From assembly GCA_965656545.1 (NCBI GenBank), contig CBFHKZ010000003.1:124001-188000 (forward strand): 64,000 nucleotides of DNA. The letters run 5' to 3'. The notes beneath the pieces are model-generated. The model saw only the letters and a program-made list of their open reading frames with translations. It had not been told where the DNA came from and ran no database searches. Source of the stretch: UBA7446 sp965656545. Lineage in GTDB: Bacteria; Bacteroidota; Bacteroidia; Flavobacteriales; Flavobacteriaceae. The position numbers and the translations under genes are program-made. Position 1 is the stretch's first letter; every line of letters starts with the position of its first letter. Shown here one piece after another: positions 8,187 through 17,372 of the stretch.

Positions 8187-9713
8187 ATGCAGAACAAAGT
8201 TTTAATTCTCGATTTCGGTTCGCAATACACCCAGCTGATTGCCCGACGTGTTCGAGAACTTTCCATCTTTTGTGAAATCCATCCTTTTCACAACATTCCT
8301 GAGAACATCAATACATTTAAAGCAGTTATCCTTTCGGGATCGCCTTATTCGGTTCGTGCTGATGATGCGCCACACCCCGATTTGAGTCAAATCAGATCTA
8401 AAATACCATTGCTTGGGGTTTGCTATGGCGCACAATATTTGGCACATTTCAATGGCGGAGCGGTAGCCCCTTCGGATACTCGTGAATATGGCCGAGCCAG
8501 ATTGGCACAGGTAGTACCACATGCTTTTACCAAAGACATACCACTCGAATCTCAAGTGTGGATGAGCCATAGCGACACCATCAAAAAATTACCTGAGCAT
8601 GCAACCCAATTGGCATCCACTTCTGACGTTGCCAATGCTGCTTATGTCATGGACAATGACATGACCTATGGGATACAGTTTCATCCGGAGGTGTATCACT
8701 CAACAGATGGCAAGCAGTTGTTGCAAAATTTTTTGGTTGACATTTCGGGTATTAATCCCGACTGGACATCAAGTGCCTTTGTGGAAACAACAGTGACTGC
8801 TCTAAGCGAGGAACTGGGTCAAGACAAGGTGATATTGGGTCTCAGTGGAGGTGTGGATTCTTCTGTGGCAGCTATTTTGTTGCACAAGGCCATAGGCCCT
8901 AACCTCCATTGTATTTTTGTCAACAACGGTTTGTTGCGCAAAAACGAATACGACGAGGTATTGGAGCAATACAAAGGCTTGGGATTGAACGTCAAGGGCG
9001 TGGATGCTTCCAAGCAATTCTTAGATGCCTTGGCAGGGGAGCGCGACCCAGAAACCAAACGAAAGATTATTGGTAAGGTATTTATAGATGTCTTTGACGA
9101 TGAATCGCACAAGGTCGAAGGCGCCAAATGGCTTGCCCAAGGTACCATTTATCCAGATGTTATTGAATCGATATCTGTAAACGGGCCTTCTGCTACCATC
9201 AAATCACACCACAACGTGGGGGGATTGCCGGACTTTATGAAGCTGAAAGTAGTTGAGCCCCTTAAAATGTTATTTAAAGATGAGGTACGTCGCGTTGGCG
9301 CAACCCTTAAAATGCCCAAAGAAATACTTGGACGCCACCCATTCCCTGGGCCAGGCCTTGGTATTCGTATTTTAGGAGACATAACAGCCGAAAACGTACG
9401 TATGTTACAAGAAGCAGACGCTTTATTTATTCAAGGGCTTCGTGACCACGGCTTGTACGACGATGTTTGGCAAGCAGGTGTGATGCTGCTACCTGTGCAG
9501 TCTGTGGGTGTTATGGGAGATGAACGCACCTATGAAAAGTGCGTTGCCTTAAGAGCCGTAACTTCAACAGACGGAATGACGGCAGATTGGGTACATTTGC
9601 CATATGCTTTCTTACAAGAAATTTCTAACCAAATCATCAACCGTGTCCCGGGAATCAATCGTGTCGTTTATGATATCAGTTCAAAACCCCCTGCAACAAT
9701 CGAGTGGGAATAG
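8187..9713 (+). CDS. guaA: GMP synthase (glutamine-hydrolysing)
   Basis: A 508-residue GuaA converting XMP to GMP with glutamine. The class I glutamine amidotransferase domain has nucleophile C79 in GVCYGAQYLAHF and the partner His/Glu in GIQFHPEVYHS. The ATP-pyrophosphatase P-loop LSGGVDSSVAA follows, then the C-terminal dimerisation domain ending in PPATIEWE, the invariant C-terminus. The ATG at 8187 is chosen; an in-frame TTG at 8181 lies inside the promoter element. The next gene starts within its last 44 bases in another frame. Confidence 0.97.
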   Translation: MQNKVLILDFGSQYTQLIARRVRELSIFCEIHPFHNIPENINTFKAVILSGSPYSVRADDAPHPDLSQIRSKIPLLGVCYGAQYLAHFNGGAVAPSDTREYGRARLAQVVPHAFTKDIPLESQVWMSHSDTIKKLPEHATQLASTSDVANAAYVMDNDMTYGIQFHPEVYHSTDGKQLLQNFLVDISGINPDWTSSAFVETTVTALSEELGQDKVILGLSGGVDSSVAAILLHKAIGPNLHCIFVNNGLLRKNEYDEVLEQYKGLGLNVKGVDASKQFLDALAGERDPETKRKIIGKVFIDVFDDESHKVEGAKWLAQGTIYPDVIESISVNGPSATIKSHHNVGGLPDFMKLKVVEPLKMLFKDEVRRVGATLKMPKEILGRHPFPGPGLGIRILGDITAENVRMLQEADALFIQGLRDHGLYDDVWQAGVMLLPVQSVGVMGDERTYEKCVALRAVTSTDGMTADWVHLPYAFLQEISNQIINRVPGINRVVYDISSKPPATIEWE

Positions 9714-11463
9714 ACTTGTTCTAGTACTCGCTTTTCTTTTGTTTGGCTTGCTTGGCAACGCACAAGAGCCAGAAGTATCTCACTTTATTGTTCATAAAGT
9801 AAAGAAGAAAGAATCCCTTGAAGGGATTGCAACACGCTACGACGTCACAGTGGCTCAAATCATTACGCACAACCCCGCTGCTGCGAAAGGAATACGCAAA
9901 CGTGACAAGCTCAAAATACCTAGATACAAAACAAAAGTTGTTGTTGCGCCAGCGCAACCCACAACAGCAACGCATAACGTACAACCAAAGGAAACCCTCT
10001 GGCGGATTGCCTATACCTACGGCATTTCAGTAGACGCACTCAAGGCGTTAAATCCCCAATTGGGTGATACCTTGTCGGTTGGGAGCATACTTAAAGTGCC
10101 CTCAAAAACGGCTGAAGAAATTGCCGCACAATTTGATTATTATACCGTTCAACCCCGGGAAGGTTTTTTCCGCCTTGAACAAAAATTAGGCCTTAGTAAA
10201 GCTGATTTAGAAGCCCTGAACCCAAGCCTTGATTCTACAGGACTTATGGTGGGCATGGTTTTAAAAATTCCAAAAGCACAAGCAGCTGATTCACTCATTG
10301 TTGATGAATTGAAAAAAACCAAAACCAGTCTATGGGACAGCACCTTTGTTGCTCCAGTAGTGCGCATTGCTTTTTTGGCACCCTTTAGGCTTTCTAAAAT
10401 TGAGCTGGATTCCATAAATCAAACAAATAAAACGCTTTCTGAACGCAACCTAACAACGGTGTCGCTTGACTTTTATTCTGGCATGTTACATGCTGCTGAT
10501 AGTCTGAACAAGGCAGGCTTGAGTGTTGAACTCTCTGTTTTTGACTCCGAAGGGCAGCTGCATATTATTGAGCAGTTGCTCAATCAAGAAGACTTTACCG
10601 GCTATGATGCTGTTATTGGGCCCTTCACGCCAGCCAATGTGAGCAGGATGGCACAAGCCATGAGCTTTTTTAATGTGCCCGTTATCTCCCCCTTGACCAC
10701 GCGTGAGATTCGCCCGCGTAAAATGCTTATCAACACCATTCCCAGCAAGAAGTCACTCGCCAAACGCATGATGCGCTATGTGGATTCGCTGGACGCACAA
10801 CACGAAAATCCCTGTGTATTGATTATTGCAGACTCCAAAAATCAGCAAACGGCACTGCGCCTAAAAGAACAGTTTCCTTTGGCAGAAGTATTGCCACCAG
10901 ACGAAGAATTTGGCTTTATCAAGCCCGATGTGGTGGATTCATTGCTGACACCCACAAGACCAAATTGGGTCTTTTTGGAAACCGAAAATTTGAATTTGGT
11001 AACCAGCATGACTTCCATGTTAAATGCCCAATCCTCGGAGGAGCGTCAGGTGCAATTGCTCACGCATTTCCGATCGCCGGCCTATGATGATAAAAACATT
11101 TCTCAAGCCCATCTGGGCAATATCCACTTTTCATACCCCAATCATTTTTTGGAAAAACGCGATAGCTTACGTCTAAAATTCGACGCTTCATTTAAAGAAC
11201 GCTACGGAAAGGTGCCCAACAGGACTGCCGTTAAGGGTTTTGATGTTATGGTTGATGCCTCCCTTCGAATTGCTACCAATAGAAAACTTATAGACGGCTT
11301 AAAATTGGGTGCTTTGGAGCAGTTACAATACCGTTTTGATTACCAGCCCAATCCAAAAGGCGGTTACCGAAATACCGCTACTTATATGGTTCAACATCAG
11401 GGTTTTGAAACCATAGAAATAGTGCCGTTAAAGCCACCAGCAGATTCCTTGCATGTTAGGTAG
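9670..11463 (+). CDS. LysM repeat protein with periplasmic-binding-protein-like domain
   Basis: A 597-residue exported protein. With the ATG at 9670 it has a signal peptide (RLVLVLAFLLFGLLGNAQ) about 32 residues long; an earlier in-frame start at 9604 would lengthen the overlap with guaA and bury this signal. Three LysM-type peptidoglycan-binding repeats follow (about residues 37-84, 98-143 and 156-204). A domain resembling type I periplasmic binding proteins (VRIAFLAPFRL to the end) completes it. It probably anchors to peptidoglycan; a ligand or enzymatic partner is not known. The guaA-LysM-pyrG-yidC order is conserved in Flavobacteriales. Confidence 0.88.
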   Translation: MISVQNPLQQSSGNRLVLVLAFLLFGLLGNAQEPEVSHFIVHKVKKKESLEGIATRYDVTVAQIITHNPAAAKGIRKRDKLKIPRYKTKVVVAPAQPTTATHNVQPKETLWRIAYTYGISVDALKALNPQLGDTLSVGSILKVPSKTAEEIAAQFDYYTVQPREGFFRLEQKLGLSKADLEALNPSLDSTGLMVGMVLKIPKAQAADSLIVDELKKTKTSLWDSTFVAPVVRIAFLAPFRLSKIELDSINQTNKTLSERNLTTVSLDFYSGMLHAADSLNKAGLSVELSVFDSEGQLHIIEQLLNQEDFTGYDAVIGPFTPANVSRMAQAMSFFNVPVISPLTTREIRPRKMLINTIPSKKSLAKRMMRYVDSLDAQHENPCVLIIADSKNQQTALRLKEQFPLAEVLPPDEEFGFIKPDVVDSLLTPTRPNWVFLETENLNLVTSMTSMLNAQSSEERQVQLLTHFRSPAYDDKNISQAHLGNIHFSYPNHFLEKRDSLRLKFDASFKERYGKVPNRTAVKGFDVMVDASLRIATNRKLIDGLKLGALEQLQYRFDYQPNPKGGYRNTATYMVQHQGFETIEIVPLKPPADSLHVR

Positions 11464-11474
11464 TTTATTCTTTG

Positions 11475-11482
11475 TATTTTTG
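11475..11482 (+). promoter_or_regulatory. -7 promoter element for pyrG
   Basis: TATTTTTG lies 22 bases before the pyrG ATG at 11505, giving a leader of about 20 bases. A short out-of-frame ATG (11492, six codons including stop) lies in this leader. Confidence 0.65.
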
Positions 11483-11504
11483 CCACTTAAAATGAACAAG
11501 ATTT

Positions 11505-13121
11505 ATGCCTAAAGCCAAATACGTTTTTGTTACAGGGGGCGTTTCCTCCTCACTTGGAAAAGGCATCATCTCTGCATCATTAGCCAAATTACTTCAGGCA
11601 CGAGGCCTTAAGGCCACCATCCAAAAGTTTGATCCGTACATCAATGTTGACCCAGGAACCTTAAACCCATATGAGCACGGCGAGTGTTTTGTCACAGACG
11701 ATGGCGCTGAAACCGATTTAGACCTTGGGCACTACGAGCGCTTTTTAAATGTGCGTACTTCTCAAGCCAACAATGTCACCACAGGACGTATCTACCAAAG
11801 CGTTATTGAAAAAGAACGGCGTGGTGAATTTTTAGGCAAAACAGTACAAGTTATTCCACACATTACCAATGAAATCAAAGCGCGCATGCAGCAGCTTGGC
11901 GAATCGGGTGATTACGATGTGGTCATAACCGAAATAGGCGGTACGGTTGGGGATATTGAGTCCTTACCTTATATCGAGGCTGTGCGTCAATTGCGATGGG
12001 AACTGGGACGCGAAAACTGTATTGTTATTCACCTCACACTGGTGCCTTATCTTTCAGCAGCAGCAGAATTAAAAACCAAACCCACACAACACTCAGTAAA
12101 AACCTTGATGGAAAGCGGAATCAACGCTGATATTTTGGTTTGTCGCACCGAGTATGAGCTTTCTGAGGATATTCGCAACAAACTGGCCTTGTTCTGTAAT
12201 GTTAAACGCGAAGCAGTAATTCAATCTATTGATGCCAATACCATATACGATGTGCCTTTGTTGATGCAAGAAGAAGGCTTGGATCGTGTGGTGATGGAAA
12301 CCTTGAACTTACCAGATGATATTACGCCTGATTTAACCAAGTGGAAAGCCTTTTTATACCGACATAAAAACCCAAAAAACCACGTCCGCATCGGGTTGGT
12401 AGGCAAGTATGTCGAATTACAAGATTCCTATAAATCTATTTTGGAAGCCTTTATTCACGCAGGAGCTGCGAATGAAGTAATGGTGGATGTCGTATCCATA
12501 CATTCTGAACACCTCACGGTTGACAATTGCAAGGAAGAACTCAAAGACCTACACGGTTTGTTGGTTGCTCCGGGCTTTGGCTCTAGAGGGATTGAAGGAA
12601 AAATAAGTGCCATAAAATATGTACGTGAAAACAACATTCCGTTTTTTGGGATTTGTTTGGGTATGCAAATGGCCGTAATCGAATATGCACGCAATGTCTT
12701 GGGACTTGCTACTGCCAATTCCACCGAAATGGACGAAGACACAGCACATCCTGTGATTAGCCTTATGGACGAACAGAAAAATGTGGAAAACAAAGGCGGA
12801 ACCATGCGTCTTGGCGCTTGGGATTGTACGCTTACGGCTGGTAGTCGTGTACATAATATATACAAGGCTGATGACATCAGCGAGCGTCACCGTCACAGAT
12901 ACGAATTAAATAATGCCTACCTAGCGGATTTAGCCAAAAATGGTCTTAAAGCCACAGGAGTTAATCCAAAAACAGGCTTGGCAGAGATTGTTGAAATTGA
13001 TGCGCACCCATGGTTTGTTGGCGTACAATATCACCCAGAATATAAGAGTACAGTTCTTGAGCCGCATCCGCTTTTTTCAGCTTTTGTGGAAGCTTGTAAT
13101 ACCTACGCAAACAAAAAATAA
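11505..13121 (+). CDS. pyrG: CTP synthase
   Basis: A 538-residue PyrG that makes CTP from UTP, ATP and glutamine. The N-terminal amidoligase domain begins KYVFVTGGVSSSLGKG and contains the EIGGTVGDIES block. The C-terminal class I glutaminase domain has nucleophile C384 in FGICLGMQMA and the QYHPEYKS His/Glu. Length and start agree with the family. yidC begins 6 bases after the stop, so the two are probably cotranscribed. Confidence 0.97.
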   Translation: MPKAKYVFVTGGVSSSLGKGIISASLAKLLQARGLKATIQKFDPYINVDPGTLNPYEHGECFVTDDGAETDLDLGHYERFLNVRTSQANNVTTGRIYQSVIEKERRGEFLGKTVQVIPHITNEIKARMQQLGESGDYDVVITEIGGTVGDIESLPYIEAVRQLRWELGRENCIVIHLTLVPYLSAAAELKTKPTQHSVKTLMESGINADILVCRTEYELSEDIRNKLALFCNVKREAVIQSIDANTIYDVPLLMQEEGLDRVVMETLNLPDDITPDLTKWKAFLYRHKNPKNHVRIGLVGKYVELQDSYKSILEAFIHAGAANEVMVDVVSIHSEHLTVDNCKEELKDLHGLLVAPGFGSRGIEGKISAIKYVRENNIPFFGICLGMQMAVIEYARNVLGLATANSTEMDEDTAHPVISLMDEQKNVENKGGTMRLGAWDCTLTAGSRVHNIYKADDISERHRHRYELNNAYLADLAKNGLKATGVNPKTGLAEIVEIDAHPWFVGVQYHPEYKSTVLEPHPLFSAFVEACNTYANKK

Positions 13122-13127
13122 TATAAC

Positions 13128-14924
13128 ATGGAAAATCGGCGAATAGACCCTTTACAAATCATAGGAATGGTGCTTATTTTTGGCATATTCACTTGGATGA
13201 TGTACAATCAGCCTGTTCCAGATTTGGAAACGACAGCTACCGCTACCACCGAAGCAGTCGAACAACAAGATCCAGTACAGCCCATTGCTACAGACACAGC
13301 CGAACAAGCAGCTCCTACAGCAGCAGCGGTCAGCGTTGTTGCCGATACGCTTAACCTGCAAAACGAGGTGCTGTCTATTGGTATTTCTACCAAAGGAGGC
13401 GTGATGACACAGGTTGCTCTAAAAGATTTGGTCAATTACCAAGACGAGCCTTTGCACTTGATCGACAACGATAACAGCTCCTTTAATATCGCTTTTACAA
13501 CGGTTTCTGGACAGTTGTTTCAGACAAAATTTATGATGTTTACCCCTTCGGTAAGCAACACAGCAGCCGGACAGGAATTGCGATTGCGCTCGCCACTTGA
13601 TGCCGATGGCTATATTGAATTGGTTTACACCTTGCCTAAGGAAGGATACCGCTTTGGTTTTGAAGTGGTTGCCGAAGGCATAGAAGGTGCTTTGGACCCT
13701 TCCATTCCCGCTGCCTTTTCATGGCGTATGGATGGCTTCCGTCATGCGAAAAGTGCCCAATACGAAAACCGTTATACGCAGCTTGCCTATAACCACAAAT
13801 CGGACAAATACAGTACGCTTTCTGCCGCAGGAGACGACGACGAAGACCTAAAAAACGTGGGGTGGGTATCCTACCGCCAACATTTTTTTAGCAGTATTCT
13901 TATTCCAGAAAATCCATTTGAAGTGGCTGCTGTGACCTCATCAACCATAACAGACGAGGAAGAAGAAGAGGAATCGGAATTCCTTAAGGCGTTTACGACC
14001 GAAACCACATTGCCTTACAGCCGCAACCGTTTTCAAGCCAATTTTGATTGGTATATGGGCCCAACCGACTACGCGGTATTAAAGACCTATGACGAATCTC
14101 TCTATGAAAGTATTTCTTTTGGTTGGGGGATTATTGGCTGGATAAACCGTTCGGTATTTTATCCGTTGTTTAGCATGCTTTCGGGGGTTGTTCCGCAGGG
14201 GATTGCCATTATTTTATTGACCATTATCGTGCGTTTGGTGCTTTCGCCAGTGCTCTACAAGTCTTATGTGTCTCAAGCCAAAATGCGGGTATTGCGACCA
14301 GAGATAACGGCCTTAAATGAAAAGTATAAAAACGATGCCACTAAGCGTCAGCAGGAAACCATGAAGCTATACAGCAAAGCCGGGGCAAGCCCCATGGCAG
14401 GTTGTATACCTGCGTTGATTCAAATGCCGGTTTTCTTTGCCTTGTTCTATTTCTTTCCCATCGCATACGAAATGCGTGGTAAGTCCTTTTTATGGGCAAA
14501 AGATTTATCGTCCTACGACATGATTGCCGAGCTTCCGTTTAGCATTCCGTTCTATGGCGATCACGTTAGTTTGTTTCCACTCTTGGCGTCTGTTGCGATA
14601 TTCTTTTATACCCAGATGACGGCAGGGCAGCAAATGCAACCTTCACAGCCGGGCATGCCCAACATGAAGTATATCATGTATTTGATGCCTGTGATGATGT
14701 TGTTTTTCTTTAACAATTATGCCAGTGGATTTAGTTTGTACTATTTTGTTTCCAACGTCTTGATGATTGGGATCATGTTGGTGATTAAAAACGTCATCAT
14801 TGATCAGGACAAAATCCATGCGCAGATTGAGGAAAACAAAAAGAAGCCCAAGAAGCAAAACCGCTTTCAGCGTAAGATGTCTGAACTGATGGAAGAAGCA
14901 GAGCGTCAAAAAAAGCTTAAATAA
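13128..14924 (+). CDS. yidC: Membrane protein insertase YidC
   Basis: A 598-residue YidC of the Gram-negative type. The N-terminal anchor helix is near residues 10-26, then an Ala/Thr-rich linker leads into a large periplasmic beta domain (about 70-330). The conserved insertase core follows (FYPLFSMLSG, ILLTIIVRLVLSPVLYKS, and SPMAGCIPALIQMPVFFALF). The catalytic-groove Arg is in TIIVRLVLSP. The tail is strongly basic (KKKPKKQNRFQRKM), as expected for ribosome contact. It inserts proteins into the inner membrane alone or with Sec. The gene sits 6 bases after pyrG. Confidence 0.96.
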   Translation: MENRRIDPLQIIGMVLIFGIFTWMMYNQPVPDLETTATATTEAVEQQDPVQPIATDTAEQAAPTAAAVSVVADTLNLQNEVLSIGISTKGGVMTQVALKDLVNYQDEPLHLIDNDNSSFNIAFTTVSGQLFQTKFMMFTPSVSNTAAGQELRLRSPLDADGYIELVYTLPKEGYRFGFEVVAEGIEGALDPSIPAAFSWRMDGFRHAKSAQYENRYTQLAYNHKSDKYSTLSAAGDDDEDLKNVGWVSYRQHFFSSILIPENPFEVAAVTSSTITDEEEEEESEFLKAFTTETTLPYSRNRFQANFDWYMGPTDYAVLKTYDESLYESISFGWGIIGWINRSVFYPLFSMLSGVVPQGIAIILLTIIVRLVLSPVLYKSYVSQAKMRVLRPEITALNEKYKNDATKRQQETMKLYSKAGASPMAGCIPALIQMPVFFALFYFFPIAYEMRGKSFLWAKDLSSYDMIAELPFSIPFYGDHVSLFPLLASVAIFFYTQMTAGQQMQPSQPGMPNMKYIMYLMPVMMLFFFNNYASGFSLYYFVSNVLMIGIMLVIKNVIIDQDKIHAQIEENKKKPKKQNRFQRKMSELMEEAERQKKLK

Positions 14925-14968
14925 GCCGTTCTAGGGGGCATAGCCACAACTAACTCACATATCCTGCT

Positions 14969-14976
14969 TACCTTTG
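14969..14976 (+). promoter_or_regulatory. -7 promoter element for mnmA, near-leaderless
   Basis: TACCTTTG ends 4 bases before the mnmA ATG. The sequence TTACCTTTGTACCATG is identical at ruvX (38175-38190). Confidence 0.7.
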
Positions 14977-14980
14977 TACC

Positions 14981-16213
14981 ATGCAAAACAAACGTGTCAT
15001 TGTTGGACTTTCTGGTGGTGTAGACTCCAGTGTTGCTGCTTATTTACTGCAGCAGCAAGGCTATGAGGTCATTGGTTTGTTTATGAAAAACTGGCACGAT
15101 GACTCGGTAACCATTTCGGACGATTGCCCTTGGCTGGAAGACAGCAACGATGCCATGTTGGTGGCTGAAAAACTCGGCATTCCCTTTCAAACCGTTGATT
15201 TAAGCAAGCAGTATAAGGAGCGTATAGTGGACTATATGTTTGCCGAATACCAACGTGGGCGCACGCCAAACCCAGATGTGCTTTGCAACCGTGAAATCAA
15301 ATTTGATGTGTTTTTGGATATCGCCCTGTCATTGGGTGCGGACTATGTGGCTACGGGGCACTATTGCCAAAAGGATAGCCTTGCCGTGGACGCTGCGCCT
15401 GCCGTGGACGCTGCGCCTGGCGTGGACGCTGAGCCTGCCGTGGACGCTGAGCCTGTCGAAGCGACCCACCGCCTGCTTGCAGGCGCAGACCCCAATAAGG
15501 ATCAGTCGTATTTTTTATGCCAACTCAACCAAGCGCAACTTGCCAAAACGCTATTTCCCATTGGCGGACTGCAAAAAAGCGAAGTGCGTAGCATTGCTGC
15601 CGAACAAGGACTGGTAACGGCTGAAAAGCGCGATTCCCAAGGTTTGTGCTTTGTGGGCAAGGTAAGCCTGCCCGACTTTTTACAGCAAAAACTAGCCACC
15701 AAAAAAGGTGCTATTATGCAAGTTGCAGACACGCACCCCATGTATGCCAAAACCCCAGACAATACGCCACAGGGCTTGGCGGAAAAGTTTGTGTATGCTC
15801 CCGAAGACGGCAAGGTTGTAGGTACGCATAACGGCGCACATTTTTTTACGGTGGGCCAACGCAAGGGCTTGGCGGTTGGGGGTACCAAAGAACCGCTGTT
15901 TGTACTGGCAACGGACGTGCAAAAAAACAGCATTTACGTAGGGGAGGGCAAAGACCACCCGGGCTTATATCGCCGTGCCTTGTGGATAGACCAAGCAGAT
16001 GTACACTGGATACGCCCCGACTTAGAAACCGACCAACCCCTAAAGGTACAGGCACGCATACGCTACCGCCAGCCTTTGGCCACCGCTACACTGCATCCAA
16101 AAACAACAGGCATGTACCTCGTTTTTGATGCGCCCCAATCGGCGATTGCCGCCGGGCAGTTTGCCGCTTGGTACCTAGACAATGAGCTGATAGGTTCTGG
16201 AGTTATTGGGTAA
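14981..16213 (+). CDS. mnmA: tRNA 2-thiouridylase MnmA with an in-frame repeat insertion
   Basis: A 410-residue MnmA, which thiolates the wobble uridine of tRNA Lys/Glu/Gln. The PP-loop motif LSGGVDSSVAA is at about 10-20, catalytic cysteines are C102 (DVLCNREIKFD) and C223 (GLCFVGK), and PNKDQSYFL is intact. Between ATGHYCQ and RLLAGADPNKDQ the family normally has a short loop. Here residues 135-158 are four copies of a six-residue unit (AVDAAP, AVDAAP, GVDAEP, AVDAEP), encoded by 18-base DNA repeats. Catalytic motifs are unaffected, so the enzyme is probably functional with an enlarged surface loop. Confidence 0.95.
   Translation: MQNKRVIVGLSGGVDSSVAAYLLQQQGYEVIGLFMKNWHDDSVTISDDCPWLEDSNDAMLVAEKLGIPFQTVDLSKQYKERIVDYMFAEYQRGRTPNPDVLCNREIKFDVFLDIALSLGADYVATGHYCQKDSLAVDAAPAVDAAPGVDAEPAVDAEPVEATHRLLAGADPNKDQSYFLCQLNQAQLAKTLFPIGGLQKSEVRSIAAEQGLVTAEKRDSQGLCFVGKVSLPDFLQQKLATKKGAIMQVADTHPMYAKTPDNTPQGLAEKFVYAPEDGKVVGTHNGAHFFTVGQRKGLAVGGTKEPLFVLATDVQKNSIYVGEGKDHPGLYRRALWIDQADVHWIRPDLETDQPLKVQARIRYRQPLATATLHPKTTGMYLVFDAPQSAIAAGQFAAWYLDNELIGSGVIG
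15383..15463 (+). repeat. Four 18-base tandem repeats plus dispersed-repeat end inside mnmA
   Basis: Units at 15383-15400, 15401-15418, 15419-15436 and 15437-15454 read gccgtggacgctgcgcct with few changes. They are followed by GTCGAAGCG (15455-15463). Units 3 and 4 carry gctgagcct, so the last unit plus tail reads GCTGAGCCTGTCGAAGCG. A related sequence, CGCTGAGTTTATCGAAGCG, lies outside genes at 19409-19427. Unit length is a multiple of three, so the reading frame is kept. Confidence 0.85.
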
Positions 16214-16307
16214 ACATCCTTTCTAGCGAACCCCTTTGGCGTGCCATTTTAAAAGGTAAGTCACGCAGGTGTTAGCGAGGTTACGGTTTAATCTGCGCTT
16301 AGGCATG

Positions 16308-16805
16308 TTACAAGTAGTTTTCTATTAGTTCAGAAATGGTTTGTTCAGTCAGTTCAAATCCTTTTAGTTGTGGCCAACCTTCCCAAACAACAATTCCTTT
16401 TGGATTTATTATCACACAATGCGGGATTCCCTTTACCTCATAAATCTTTTCCAATCTTTCTTTGGTATCAATTGCACTATAATATTCAATCTTTGGGTTT
16501 GTCATTCTTTTTACTTTCCCCATTTTTTCATCACTGATGCCAATAACAACTAAGTTGTCTTTGAATTTGTGGTGAAATTCGTTTAGTTCAGGGATCGATT
16601 TTTTACAAGTTCCACACCAAGTTGCCCAAAATTCAATTAGAATGAATTTTCCTTTAGTTTCAGGTTTTTCAGTCAGCCACTCTTCAACTACAATTTCAGG
16701 AGCTTTTTTGTTTATAAATGATTTTGCCCATAACTTTTTTTCTTGAGCAAAAAGGCTAGAAACGGACAGTATAACAGTCAACGTTAGTAAAAGTATTTTT
16801 TTCAT
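16308..16805 (-). CDS. Exported TlpA/ResA-like thioredoxin
   Basis: A 165-residue protein with a signal peptide (cut expected after A20, LSVSSLFA-Q) and one thioredoxin fold. The redox motif is WCGTC, C64 and C67, preceded by FILIEFWATWC. The cis-Pro region is GIPHCVIINPKG. It should reduce or exchange disulfides in the periplasm, as TlpA/ResA proteins do; partners are unknown. It is more AT-rich than mnmA, its neighbour. Its start codon follows, 7 bases downstream, one copy of a leader repeat (16813-16943) shared with the unrelated lipoprotein gene at 18622-19284. Confidence 0.88.
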   Translation of the reverse strand: MKKILLLTLTVILSVSSLFAQEKKLWAKSFINKKAPEIVVEEWLTEKPETKGKFILIEFWATWCGTCKKSIPELNEFHHKFKDNLVVIGISDEKMGKVKRMTNPKIEYYSAIDTKERLEKIYEVKGIPHCVIINPKGIVVWEGWPQLKGFELTEQTISELIENYL

Positions 16806-16812
16806 ATTCTTC

Positions 16813-16943
16813 GTTTTAAGAACAAATCACAAATACCCAAGGAAATCCTAAAGAAAGGAGTTGTTGCAGGCCTAAAAAGAAGAACAGACTTGGGAGTCCC
16901 GCCGAGGCGAGGCGTATTGTTCACCACTAAAATAGTAAAAAAA
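16813..16943 (-). repeat. Leader repeat copy A (upstream of thioredoxin gene)
   Basis: About 130 bases nearly identical to 19292-19403, in the same orientation relative to the downstream minus-strand gene. CCCAAG at 16836-16841 and CTTGGG at 16889-16894 can pair and are conserved in both copies. Copy A differs mainly by an extra ~20 bases at about 16895-16917 containing a GC-rich short palindrome (CGCCGAGGCG). The SecB-like gene stop codon begins exactly at its upstream edge (16944). Confidence 0.85.
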
Positions 16944-17372
16944 TTACACTGACCTTGATGTTAACATCTTATATGGTGATACTACAGGTAATATCATTTC
17001 TTTAAAGTTTGTGTTTTGTAGTTGCTGAAAAATTAGACCTCTTGCTGTAGAAAAACTTATACCTAATAAAGTTGCTATAAATTGGTGTGAAAATACTGGC
17101 ACATTACTTTCGTTTAGCTTGTACTGCTCGCTTAAATCTTTAATCACAAAATAAAAATCTATGTTAAATTTAACCCCTATTTCTTCTTGAGATAAAAGAT
17201 TAATGAATAATTCTATTTTAATTCTTTCATCTTTTAAATTGTGTTTAGTGTTTTGCGCTACACTAAATTCAAGATTTAAATTATCATTTATTATATCATC
17301 ACATATATAAGTATCAACAACTTCTATATTGAATAATTTAATTTTTTCTGGAATGATAAGATTTTCAGCCAT
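16944..17372 (-). CDS. SecB-like chaperone of a toxin-antitoxin-chaperone module
   Basis: A 142-residue protein without signal peptide. I read it as SecB-like from the C-terminal half: a helix with small residues (SFSTARGLIFQQLQ, about 106-119) then ILPVVSPYKML (127-137), matching the SecB pattern of a helix followed by L-P-x-N/S-P/F. Strand-rich residues 12-80 fit the SecB fold. Its ATG overlaps the antitoxin stop as TAATG, implying coupled translation. Known: in tripartite systems such as M. tuberculosis HigB1-HigA1-Rv1957, a SecB-like chaperone protects the antitoxin. The assignment rests on motif and context only. Confidence 0.55.
   Translation of the reverse strand: MAENLIIPEKIKLFNIEVVDTYICDDIINDNLNLEFSVAQNTKHNLKDERIKIELFINLLSQEEIGVKFNIDFYFVIKDLSEQYKLNESNVPVFSHQFIATLLGISFSTARGLIFQQLQNTNFKEMILPVVSPYKMLTSRSV

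Noticed and set aside
15383..15454. CRISPR-like array
   Set aside because: The units are contiguous 18-base repeats without spacers, in a coding gene, and no cas genes are present.
15240..15617. A 125-residue open frame overlapping mnmA on the same strand
   Set aside because: It contains Trp-Thr-rich repeats caused by the tandem array read in another frame; mnmA in its proper frame has all catalytic motifs.
16214..16307. Possible gene or transposase fragment after mnmA
   Set aside because: No open frame or terminal inverted repeat could be supported in these 94 bases.
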